The notes beneath the pieces were generated by a model that did not search any database, was not told the origin of the DNA, and was given only the letters and a program-made list of their open reading frames with translations. Position numbers and translations under genes: made by a program. From the NCBI GenBank assembly GCA_937941745.1, contig CALDGV010000417.1, positions 1-5,375 of the forward strand: a stretch of 5,375 nt of DNA, written 5' to 3'. Origin of the DNA: an uncultured Prosthecobacter sp. Lineage in GTDB: Bacteria; Verrucomicrobiota; Verrucomicrobiia; Verrucomicrobiales; Verrucomicrobiaceae. Below, in pieces: positions 1 to 5,375 of the stretch. The first letter of the stretch is position 1. Every line of letters begins with the position of its first letter.

Positions 1-345
1 GAAGCGGATCGCGGCAAGACCGGCCTGAGCACGGCGGAGACCGTGGCGCATCCAAACGGCAAGGTGGTGTATGTGTCGAACCGCACGCATGACACGATCG
101 CTGTCTTCCGCTGCGATCCGGCGACGGGACGGCTGACGCTGATCCAGAATGCTCCTGCGGAGGGGGAAATTCCGCGCAACTTCAACCTGGACCCGACGGG
201 GCGCTGGATGATCGTGGCGCATCAGAACAGCAACACCGCGGCGCTTTTCAAGGTGGATGCCGAGAGTGGTAAATTGACCTTCACGGGCAAAAAGATCCCG
301 GTCGGCGGCGCTGTGTGCGTGCGCTTTCTGGAGGTGGAGGGCTGA
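1..345 (+). CDS. pgl: Lactonase family protein (6-phosphogluconolactonase-like), C-terminal part only
   Basis: The reading frame is open from the left edge to TGA at 343-345 and encodes the last 114 residues; the true start lies outside the window. The protein reads as the end of a seven-bladed beta-propeller of the YbhE/Pgl type: two blade-like repeats each end in an aromatic/hydrophobic strand followed by a DPATG- or DAESG-type turn. The family landmarks are AHPNGKVVYVSN, IPRNFNLDPTGRWMIVAHQ and a final GGAVCVRF, which match the end of E. coli Pgl (PRGFNVDHSGKYLIAAGQ). Known members hydrolyse 6-phosphogluconolactone to 6-phosphogluconate in the pentose phosphate pathway. However, many bacterial lactonase-family proteins have untested substrates, so the exact reaction is an inference. 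A GTG at position 43 is an internal codon, not a start, because the homologous sequence continues upstream of it. A terminator-like hairpin follows 14 bases after the stop. Confidence 0.85.
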   Translation, partial: EADRGKTGLSTAETVAHPNGKVVYVSNRTHDTIAVFRCDPATGRLTLIQNAPAEGEIPRNFNLDPTGRWMIVAHQNSNTAALFKVDAESGKLTFTGKKIPVGGAVCVRFLEVEG

Positions 346-359
346 GAGCATGCTGAAAC

Positions 360-387
360 GGCCCGCTGCCAAGCTCGTCGGGCCTTT
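360..387 (+). terminator. Probable intrinsic terminator after the lactonase gene
   Basis: A perfect 6-bp stem, GGCCCG (360-365) and CGGGCC (379-384), encloses a 13-base loop and is followed by TTT (385-387). The T run is short, so efficiency is uncertain. It lies 14 bases after the lactonase stop codon, as expected for a terminator. AAA at 356-358 could pair with the TTT, leaving C359 bulged, which would also let it work on the opposite strand. The same arms, together with the flanking bases CTG and GAACC, recur at the end of the phosphofructokinase gene. Confidence 0.5.
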
Positions 388-440
388 GAACCTCCCCAGG
401 CAGGGTGGAACTGCGGTTTGACGCCTCCGGCACGCCCGCT

Positions 441-445
441 AAAGG
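441..445 (+). promoter_or_regulatory. Ribosome binding site of purT
   Basis: AAAGG lies 7 bases before the ATG at 453. It is a partial Shine-Dalgarno match at normal spacing and supports this ATG over the GTG at 405, which lies upstream of it. Confidence 0.5.
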
Positions 446-452
446 CTTGGGC

Positions 453-1634
453 ATGTCCCGCATCGGCACCCCGCTTTCATCTTCCGCCACCAAAGTCATG
501 CTTCTCGGCTCAGGAGAGCTGGGGAAGGAGGTCGTCATCGAGCTGCAGCGTCTGGGCTGCGAGGTGATCGCGGTGGACCGCTATGCGAACGCCCCCGCGA
601 TGCAGGTGGCGCACCGCAGTCATGTGATCACCATGCTGGATGGCGAGGCTCTGCGCCGAATCATCGAGGTCGAGCAGCCGAATTACATCGTTCCTGAGAT
701 CGAAGCGATCGCCACAGACACGCTCATCGAACTGGAAAACGAGGGCTACACCGTGGTTCCCACCGCCCGCGCCGCCAAGCTGACGATGAACCGCGAGGGA
801 ATCCGCCGTCTGGCGGCTGAGGAACTGGGGCTGAAGACCTCGCCCTACATCTTTGCCAGCACCGAGGAGGAATTCCGCGCCGCCATCGCCCAGATCGGGA
901 TGCCCTGCGTGGTGAAGCCGATCATGAGCTCCAGCGGCAAGGGGCAGAGCGTGGTGAAGACGGAGTCGGACATTGCCTGGTCCTGGCAGTATGCGCAGGA
1001 GGGCGGCAGGGCAGGAAAGGGCAAGGTCATCGTTGAGGGCTTTGTGGAGTTTGATTATGAGATCACGATGCTGACGGTGCGGCACGTGGGTGGCACCAGC
1101 TTTTGTGCGCCGGTGGGCCACACGCAGATCAAGGGGGACTACCGTGAATCCTGGCAGCCGCATCCGATGTCGCACGAGGCGCTGGAGGCAGCGCAGAAGA
1201 TGGCCGGTGCGATCACAAATGCCCTGGGCGGTCGCGGCCTTTTCGGTGTGGAGCTGTTTGTGAAGGGGGATGAGGTGATTTTCAGCGAGGTCTCTCCCCG
1301 GCCGCATGACACCGGCCTGGTGACCCTGATCTCGCAGGACCTGAGCGAGTTTGCGCTGCATGTGCGCGCCATCCTGGGGCTGCCGATTCCCAACATCCAT
1401 CAGCATGGACCCAGCGCGAGTTGTGCAGTGCTCGTGGAGGGAGAGTCGAGCAATGTCCAGTTCGGCGCGCTCGACCAGGTGCTTTCGGAGCCCGACACAC
1501 AGCTCCGCCTGTTTGGCAAGCCCACCGTGAGCGGCCAGCGCCGCATGGCGGTGACGCTGGCCCGTGCTGACAACATCAACACCGCCCGAGCCAAGGCGCA
1601 TCGAGCCGCCCAGGCGATGGAGATCCGGCTGTAA
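453..1634 (+). CDS. purT: Formate-dependent phosphoribosylglycinamide formyltransferase 2 (GAR transformylase T)
   Basis: PurT is a cytosolic ATP-grasp enzyme that makes formyl-GAR from GAR, formate and ATP, the third step of purine synthesis, without needing formyl-tetrahydrofolate. The 393-residue product aligns almost colinearly with E. coli PurT (392 residues). The N-terminal GAR-binding motif GSGELGKE is at 19-26, with E82 in PEIEAIATD. The ATP-grasp part has [14 protein letters not shown] (R114), K155, the loop MSSSGKGQ (158-165), and VIVEG with E195 and E203. Predicted Mg2+ ligands E267 and E279 sit in FGVELF and [12 protein letters not shown], with D286. The C-terminal RLFGKP motif is at 352-357, followed by R363 and R364. 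The start at 453 gives MSRIGTPL, matching the E. coli N terminus MTLLGTAL residue for residue. An upstream GTG (405) would add 16 residues absent from the family. No key residue is missing. The gene ends 75 bases before the phosphofructokinase gene, with a hairpin in the gap. Confidence 0.97.
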   Translation: MSRIGTPLSSSATKVMLLGSGELGKEVVIELQRLGCEVIAVDRYANAPAMQVAHRSHVITMLDGEALRRIIEVEQPNYIVPEIEAIATDTLIELENEGYTVVPTARAAKLTMNREGIRRLAAEELGLKTSPYIFASTEEEFRAAIAQIGMPCVVKPIMSSSGKGQSVVKTESDIAWSWQYAQEGGRAGKGKVIVEGFVEFDYEITMLTVRHVGGTSFCAPVGHTQIKGDYRESWQPHPMSHEALEAAQKMAGAITNALGGRGLFGVELFVKGDEVIFSEVSPRPHDTGLVTLISQDLSEFALHVRAILGLPIPNIHQHGPSASCAVLVEGESSNVQFGALDQVLSEPDTQLRLFGKPTVSGQRRMAVTLARADNINTARAKAHRAAQAMEIRL

Positions 1635-1657
1635 CCCACACCGCAGATGCATTACTC

Positions 1658-1686
1658 CGAGCCGCCCTCTTGTGGTGGCCTCGTTT
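1658..1686 (+). terminator. Probable intrinsic terminator (or attenuator) between purT and pfk
   Basis: CGAGCCGCC (1658-1666) pairs with GGTGGC-C-TCG (1674-1683). This gives nine base pairs including one G-U pair, with C1680 bulged, a 7-base loop, and TTT at 1684-1686. It starts 23 bases after the purT stop and ends 23 bases before the pfk ATG. The position suits a purT terminator. Because almost no room for a promoter remains between it and pfk, it could instead be a partial terminator that sets the level of read-through into pfk. Confidence 0.55.
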
Positions 1687-1699
1687 CTGCTCTTCAGAC

Positions 1700-1704
1700 G
1701 GAAG
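1700..1704 (+). promoter_or_regulatory. Ribosome binding site of the phosphofructokinase gene
   Basis: GGAAG lies 5 bases before the ATG at 1710. It supports that start over the in-frame ATG at 1647, which lies upstream of the terminator-like hairpin and has no comparable signal. Confidence 0.5.
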
Positions 1705-1709
1705 CAACC

Positions 1710-3002
1710 ATGAAGCACATTGAGATCGCCAGCCTCGGGGTGGGGCATTTTCCCTCCCCCATCCATCAGATCGGATCCATCGAGGCTCCCTTCAAATCCG
1801 ACGCCGAAGACCGGATTTTGTATTCGAACACGCTCAAGGGCCAGGATGTGCCGGAAGATTCGATGAGCTTTGAGGAGGCCGGGCCCCGTGAGAACCTCTT
1901 CTTTGACCCGCCGAAGACCACGGTGGGCATCGTCACCTGCGGCGGGCTGTGCCCAGGGCTGAATGACATCATCCGCGGCATCGTGAACCAGTGCTACCGG
2001 CAGTATGGCATCACACGGGTTTATGGCTTTCGCTACGGCTACGAAGGACTCGTGCAGCGCTACGGTCACACGCCGATTCTTCTGAAGCCGGAATCGGTCT
2101 CGCAGATTCACACCTTCGGCGGCACCATCCTGGGTAGTTCGCGCGGTCATCAGCCGGTGGATGAGATGGTGGACACGCTGGAGGACATGAATGTGGATAT
2201 TCTCTTCGTCATTGGCGGGGATGGCACGCTCCGCGGTGCCTCGGCTCTGGCGGCGGAGATCTCCCGGCGCGGCCTGCGCAAGGCCATCGTGGGCATCCCC
2301 AAGACCATCGACAATGACATCATGTATCTCGACAAGTGCTTCGGCTTTGAAACCGCCTTTGCCGAGGCGGTGAATGCCGTGAAATGCGCCTACACTGAGT
2401 CCTGTGGCGCGGTGAATGGCGTCGGGTTGCTCAAGCTGATGGGGCGTGACAGCGGCTTCATTGCCTGCTTTGCCGCGCTGGCAGGCAGTAATGTGGACTA
2501 TGTGCTCATTCCGGAAGTTCCCTTCACCCTACACGGCACGGGCGGCCTGCTGGAATCCCTGCGCTACCGTCTGGCCAAGCGCGGACAGGCGGTCATCGTC
2601 GTGGCGGAAGGGGCTGGGCAGGATCTTTTGCAGACGGACGGTGCCACCGACGCTAGCGGCAACAAGCGCTATGGTGACATCGGCCTCTTCCTGAAAGACG
2701 AGATCAACAGCTTCTTCAAGTCCCGCCGGATGGAGGTGAACCTCAAGTACATCGACCCGAGCTACATCGTCCGCAGCGTGCCGGCGAATGCGCAGGACAA
2801 CGTTTACTGCTCCCGTCTGGCTCATGCGGCGGTTCATGCCGCTATGGCAGGGAAGACGGACATGCTTGTGGGCCGGTGGCACGGTGCTTTCGTGCACCTG
2901 CCGCTGCACATGGTGACGCAGGGTCGGCGCAAGGTGGATCCTCAGAGCGAGCTCTGGCACGCGGTGCTGGAAACCACCGGGCAGCCGGCCCGCTGGGGCT
3001 GA
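1710..3002 (+). CDS. pfkA: ATP-type 6-phosphofructokinase (group II, plant/trypanosome-like)
   Basis: The enzyme phosphorylates fructose 6-phosphate to fructose 1,6-bisphosphate in the cytosol, the committed step of glycolysis. The product has 430 residues. An N-terminal extension of about 70 residues precedes the first nucleotide-binding loop VGIVTCGGLCPGLND (72-86). Further motifs are GGTILGSSRG (137-146), GGDGT (169-173), the catalytic PKTIDND (197-203, with D201 as the likely base), MGRDSG (244-249), IPE (267-269), and DPSYIVRS (349-356). Length and extension match the PPi-PFK-like lineage that includes plant and trypanosome ATP enzymes, and are longer than E. coli PfkA (320 residues). 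G172 in GGDGT points to ATP as donor, whereas PPi enzymes usually have Asp there. K198 in PKTIDND is the residue shared with PPi enzymes. The same mixed pair occurs in trypanosome ATP-PFK, so ATP dependence is the better guess but is untested. The start at 1710 was chosen for its ribosome site; the 1647 ATG would put 21 unconserved-looking residues across the upstream hairpin. Confidence 0.93.
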   Translation: MKHIEIASLGVGHFPSPIHQIGSIEAPFKSDAEDRILYSNTLKGQDVPEDSMSFEEAGPRENLFFDPPKTTVGIVTCGGLCPGLNDIIRGIVNQCYRQYGITRVYGFRYGYEGLVQRYGHTPILLKPESVSQIHTFGGTILGSSRGHQPVDEMVDTLEDMNVDILFVIGGDGTLRGASALAAEISRRGLRKAIVGIPKTIDNDIMYLDKCFGFETAFAEAVNAVKCAYTESCGAVNGVGLLKLMGRDSGFIACFAALAGSNVDYVLIPEVPFTLHGTGGLLESLRYRLAKRGQAVIVVAEGAGQDLLQTDGATDASGNKRYGDIGLFLKDEINSFFKSRRMEVNLKYIDPSYIVRSVPANAQDNVYCSRLAHAAVHAAMAGKTDMLVGRWHGAFVHLPLHMVTQGRRKVDPQSELWHAVLETTGQPARWG

Positions 3003-3011
3003 CGGGCCTTT
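2987..3011 (+). terminator. Probable intrinsic terminator overlapping the end of pfk
   Basis: GGCCCG (2987-2992), inside the last codons of pfk, pairs with CGGGCC (3003-3008) just after the stop codon (3000-3002). The loop is 10 bases and TTT follows at 3009-3011. A competing hairpin, CAGCC (2982-2986) with GGCTG (2997-3001), could form instead. The T run is short. It lies 42 bases before the tgt promoter and so separates the two transcription units. Its sequence is nearly the same as the hairpin at 360-387. Confidence 0.5.
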
Positions 3012-3052
3012 GAACCCGACGCCAGGAACCGCATTTCCGCTGACTTCCTGCT

Positions 3053-3081
3053 TTGACACTGGGGGGGCACGCCTCCACAAT
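3053..3081 (+). promoter_or_regulatory. Sigma-70-type promoter of the tgt-yajC-secD unit
   Basis: A perfect -35 box TTGACA (3053-3058) is followed by a 17-base spacer and a -10 box CACAAT (3076-3081), four of six matches to TATAAT including the invariant A and T at positions 2 and 6. Transcription would begin near 3088, about 18 bases before the tgt ATG. That leaves no room for a structured leader or riboswitch. The spacer contains a run of seven G (3061-3067). The promoter also argues against the longer tgt reading frame that would start with TTG at 3010. Confidence 0.7.
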
Positions 3082-3100
3082 CCGCGCCCTTTTGCCCCCC
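3062..3100 (+). repeat. Inverted repeat flanking the tgt -10 box and start point
   Basis: GGGGGGC (3062-3068) and GCCCCCC (3094-3100) are perfect 7-bp inverted arms separated by 25 bases that hold the -10 box and the expected transcription start. Transcripts starting near 3088 would lack the left arm, so any role would be at the DNA level, for instance as an operator. It could equally be chance in a GC-rich promoter. Confidence 0.4.
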
Positions 3101-3105
3101 GCCTG

Positions 3106-4266
3106 ATGTTTGACCTCCTCGCCACCGACCCAGCCTCTGCCGCCCGCCGTGGCAGGCTGCAGACGCCTCATGGGGTGATCGAGACGCCGGTCTTCATGCC
3201 AGTCGGCACGCAGGGAACGGTGAAGTCCGTGCATCCTGAGGAACTGCGGGCGCTGAATTCCCAGATCATCCTGGGCAACACCTACCATCTCTGGGTAAGG
3301 CCTGGAACGGACATCATCCGGGAAGCTGGAGGTCTGCATCAGTTCATGAACTGGGACCGGCCGATTCTGACGGACAGCGGTGGCTTCCAGGTCTTTTCAC
3401 TCGCCAAGCTGCGCAAGATCAAGGAGGAGGGCTGCTACTTCCAGAATCATGTGGATGGCACGCCCATGTTCCTCGGTCCCGAGACCGCCATGGAGATCCA
3501 GGCGACATTGGGCAGCGACATTGCGATGCTCTTTGATGAGTGCACACCCTACCCCTGCACTCATGATGAGGCGAAGAAGAGCATGGAGCTGACTTTGCGC
3601 TGGGCGAAGCGCTGCCGTGACTGGGTGGATGAGCATCAGCCTGATGCTGGAGCCTTTGGGCGGAACCCTCAAAATACCCGGCAGCTTCATTTCCCCATCG
3701 TGCAGGGCAGCGTCTTCCAGGACCTGCGCCAGCATTGTGCCCGCGAACTGGTGGCGATGGACTTTCCAGGTTACGCCGTCGGCGGCCTGAGCGTGGGAGA
3801 GCCTGAGGAGGACATGATGCGTATCGCGGAATGGACCTGCCCGCTGCTTCCGGAACAGAAGCCACGCTACGCCATGGGCCTGGGCACGCCGCCGCAGATC
3901 ATCGAACTCATCGCCCGCGGCATCGACATGTTTGACTGCGTGCTGCCCACCCGGCTGGCACGCAACGGCACGGCCTTCACCTGGGAAGGGATGATGAACC
4001 TGCGGAACCACAAGTTTGCCCGTGACTTCCGCCCTCTCTCCGAGGACACGCACCCGCTCTGCCAGGGTTTTTCCCGTGCTTATCTGAGGCATCTGATCAA
4101 TACCCAGGAGGTGCTGGGATTGAGGTTGATTTCCCTGCACAATCTGCATTTCTACGCGCTCCTCACGTCCAGGGCACGGTTGGCCATCGAGCAAGGTTGC
4201 TTCGCCGAATTCCGGGCGGAGGTCATCGCCCGCTACCAGACACGTCCCGACACCACCGATTCATGA
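3106..4266 (+). CDS. tgt: tRNA-guanine transglycosylase (queuine/preQ1 insertion)
   Basis: Tgt exchanges guanine-34 for preQ1 in the anticodon of GUN-type tRNAs (Asn, Asp, His, Tyr) on the way to queuosine; it is a cytosolic TIM-barrel enzyme. The product has 386 residues (E. coli 375). The general base D90 is in LTDSGGFQVFS, and FDECTPYP (143-150) and GGLSVGE (226-232) form the base pocket. The nucleophile D277 is in MFDCVLPTRLARNG. A stretch of about 10 extra residues lies near 178-195 and explains the greater length. The zinc site is unusual: where E. coli has CDCYTC this protein has DTHPLC (314-319). Only C319 and H345 (in SLHNL, at the normal 26-residue spacing) of the four usual ligands remain, with D314 and H316 at the places of the other two. 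The start at 3106 gives the family's normal N terminus and lies downstream of the promoter. No clear Shine-Dalgarno precedes it. The stop codon overlaps the yajC start. Confidence 0.96.
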   Translation: MFDLLATDPASAARRGRLQTPHGVIETPVFMPVGTQGTVKSVHPEELRALNSQIILGNTYHLWVRPGTDIIREAGGLHQFMNWDRPILTDSGGFQVFSLAKLRKIKEEGCYFQNHVDGTPMFLGPETAMEIQATLGSDIAMLFDECTPYPCTHDEAKKSMELTLRWAKRCRDWVDEHQPDAGAFGRNPQNTRQLHFPIVQGSVFQDLRQHCARELVAMDFPGYAVGGLSVGEPEEDMMRIAEWTCPLLPEQKPRYAMGLGTPPQIIELIARGIDMFDCVLPTRLARNGTAFTWEGMMNLRNHKFARDFRPLSEDTHPLCQGFSRAYLRHLINTQEVLGLRLISLHNLHFYALLTSRARLAIEQGCFAEFRAEVIARYQTRPDTTDS

Positions 4267-4607
4267 TGCTTACTTCCTCCCCCCTCCTCGCCCAGGCCGC
4301 CGGTCAGCCATCTCCAGGCGGATTGCTCGGCAATCCGATGATCATGATGGTGCTCATGTTCATCATGATGTACTTCCTGCTGATCCGCCCGCAGCGCCAG
4401 CGCCAGAAGGAGCATGAGAAGCTGATCAGCAACGTGAAGGTGGGCGATCATGTGGTGATGAATGGCGGTGAGCACGGCATCATCACCTCCACCAAGGAGA
4501 AGACCGTGATGGTCAAGCTGGCCGACAACGTGAAAGTTGAATATGAGCGCAGTGCGATCGCTTCCGTGAGCAAGAAGAGCGATGTCGTGGAAGCCACGGC
4601 CGCCTGA
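4263..4607 (+). CDS. yajC: Sec translocon accessory subunit YajC
   Basis: YajC is a small inner-membrane protein that associates with SecD-SecF (and YidC) at the SecYEG translocon; it is not essential in E. coli. The product has 114 residues (E. coli 110). A short N-terminal stretch rich in Ala, Gly and Pro (7-20) is followed by one membrane helix at about 25-41, immediately by the hallmark IRPQRQRQKEHEKL (41-54). Next comes the conserved cytosolic beta domain: VKVGDHVVMNGGEHGIITS (58-76) and VKLADNVKVEYERSAIASV (84-102). The membrane helix is unusually rich in Met (six of 17 residues). The ATG at 4263 overlaps the tgt stop in an ATGA, and a second ATG follows directly at 4266. With no Shine-Dalgarno sequence visible, translation is probably coupled to tgt. 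An in-frame upstream start at 4197 would add 22 non-family residues inside tgt and is rejected. Confidence 0.93.
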   Translation: MMLTSSPLLAQAAGQPSPGGLLGNPMIMMVLMFIMMYFLLIRPQRQRQKEHEKLISNVKVGDHVVMNGGEHGIITSTKEKTVMVKLADNVKVEYERSAIASVSKKSDVVEATAA

Positions 4608-4651
4608 TCCTGCTCAGAACCGAGAACTGAGACCCCTTTCCCAACCCATCC

Positions 4652-5375
4652 ATGAACGCCTACGTCACCTTCATCGTCGGAACCGCCATCCTGCTGCTGC
4701 TGCTTTTCTACATCGGCACGGTGGTGCATAAAACCAAGCGCTGGGTGGGCAGTGCGCTCATCATGCTCATGGCGGCCTTTGCCGTGCTGACCGTGAAGAA
4801 CATGGGCATCCCGCTCGGCATTGACCTCAAGGGCGGCAGTGAGTTCGTGGTGCGCCTGAAGGAAGCCACAGATAAGGACGGCAAGAGCCAGTCCGTGGGT
4901 TCGGCGGAAGTCCAGCAGGCCATCGCCATCCTGGAAAAACGTCTCAACCCCAACGGCGAAAAAGACCTCGCCATGCAGCCTCAGGGCAGCGACCGCATCC
5001 TGATCCAGATGCCCGGTGTGAAGCCTGAGGACTTTGCAGACGTGCGCACCAAGATCCAGCAGGTGGCCAAGCTGGAGTTCAGGATCGTCCACCAGCAGAG
5101 CAGCTCCAAAATCGCCGAAATCGATGGTGGCGGCCTGACCGAGCCGGGCTGGGTGAAGATGAATTACAAGAAGCAGAAGGATGAACAGGGCAACGACCTG
5201 CCTGATCGCGGTGCTGAGCTCGTCCGCAACCGTCCTGACATGGAAGGTGACGGGGTCAGTGACGCCTTTGCCACCATGGATGCAGAAGGCTGGAAGGTTT
5301 ACCTCAACCTGAACAGCGATGGTTCCAAAAAGTTCGATGAGATCGCCGCCGTGAACAAAGGCCGCCAGCTGGCCA
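4652..5375 (+). CDS. secD: Protein translocase subunit SecD (N-terminal part; possibly a SecDF fusion)
   Basis: SecD is an RND-superfamily membrane protein that, with SecF, uses the proton gradient to help preproteins leave the SecYEG channel. The first 241 residues are present and the frame runs off the right edge. Visible motifs are GIDLKGGSEFVVRL (56-69), the standard SecD signature after the first membrane segment; the P1 domain with AIAILEKRLNPNGEKDLAMQPQGSDRILIQMPGV (90-123); and YLNLNSDGSKKFDEIAAVNKGRQLA (217-241), which in the family leads into the rest of the periplasmic domain. Two hydrophobic segments (about 5-25 and 32-48) precede the signature, separated by a basic stretch HKTKR (26-30); E. 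coli SecD has a single one. Whether secF is fused or separate cannot be seen. The gene starts 44 bases after yajC and no good Shine-Dalgarno precedes the ATG. The tgt-yajC-secD order supports the call. Confidence 0.93.
   Translation, partial: MNAYVTFIVGTAILLLLLFYIGTVVHKTKRWVGSALIMLMAAFAVLTVKNMGIPLGIDLKGGSEFVVRLKEATDKDGKSQSVGSAEVQQAIAILEKRLNPNGEKDLAMQPQGSDRILIQMPGVKPEDFADVRTKIQQVAKLEFRIVHQQSSSKIAEIDGGGLTEPGWVKMNYKKQKDEQGNDLPDRGAELVRNRPDMEGDGVSDAFATMDAEGWKVYLNLNSDGSKKFDEIAAVNKGRQLA

Noticed and set aside
418..445. Possible purT promoter TTGACG (418-423), 16 bases, TAAAGG (440-445)
   Set aside because: The -10 match is poor, and the start point would fall on the ATG, making the visible ribosome site useless. 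The -35-like TTGAC and the nearby ACGCCTCC also occur in the tgt promoter, but that is not enough to call it.
405..452. Longer purT starting with GTG at 405
   Set aside because: The extra 16 residues have no counterpart in PurT, and the ATG at 453 reproduces the family N terminus with a ribosome site.
510..2150. A 546-codon open frame on the minus strand across purT and the first part of pfk
   Set aside because: It lies opposite two well-recognised genes and spans their intergenic gap. Its product is rich in His, Arg, Leu and Asp without any recognisable domain, as expected for the complement of GC-rich coding DNA.
3010..3105. Longer tgt starting with TTG at 3010
   Set aside because: The extension overlaps the pfk terminator-like hairpin and contains the tgt promoter; Tgt proteins begin near MFDLLATD-like sequence.
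3082..3105. A preQ1 riboswitch ahead of tgt
   Set aside because: Such riboswitches control some queuosine genes, but the predicted leader is only about 18 bases and shows no fitting structure.
4613..4631. Hairpin CTCAG-9-CTGAG between yajC and secD
   Set aside because: It has only five base pairs and no T run, so it is not a terminator; at most it is a weak RNA structure in the operon.
2529..5092. Further long minus-strand open frames (2529-3125, 3397-4194, 4448-5092)
   Set aside because: All are opposite pfk, tgt, yajC or secD, with low-complexity, His/Arg-rich products and no recognisable family.

Overview
The window holds ordinary bacterial housekeeping genes, all on the + strand. It is GC-rich, tightly packed, and has no RNA gene, mobile element, CRISPR array or defence locus that I can see. 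The gene order tgt-yajC-secD is widespread in bacteria. The plant/trypanosome-like phosphofructokinase, the scarcity of Shine-Dalgarno sequences and the general style of the proteins fit a member of the Verrucomicrobiota (Prosthecobacter/Verrucomicrobium-like). That placement is an inference from memory of the families, not from a search.

Layout. Positions 1-345 are the 3' end of a beta-propeller lactonase of the 6-phosphogluconolactonase type. A 107-base gap follows, carrying a terminator-like hairpin (360-387). Next is purT (453-1634), the formate-dependent GAR transformylase of purine synthesis, followed by a hairpin with a short T run (1658-1686). Then comes an ATP-type 6-phosphofructokinase (1710-3002), whose last codons form one arm of another terminator-like hairpin (2987-3011). 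A convincing sigma-70-type promoter (3053-3081) then starts a second unit: tgt (3106-4266), yajC (4263-4607, overlapping the tgt stop codon) and secD (4652 to the right edge, incomplete).

How they work together. The left half is central carbon and purine metabolism, but the hairpins after each gene suggest mostly separate transcripts rather than one operon. The right half is the conserved tRNA-queuosine/Sec-translocon operon: Tgt modifies tRNA, while YajC and SecD are accessory membrane subunits of the protein translocase.

The points most worth a second look are: a Tgt whose zinc-binding CxCxxC motif reads DxHxxC; two near-identical terminator elements 2.6 kb apart; a SecD with what looks like an additional N-terminal membrane helix; and a G7 tract in the tgt promoter spacer flanked by an inverted repeat. 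I found no clearly new biological system.
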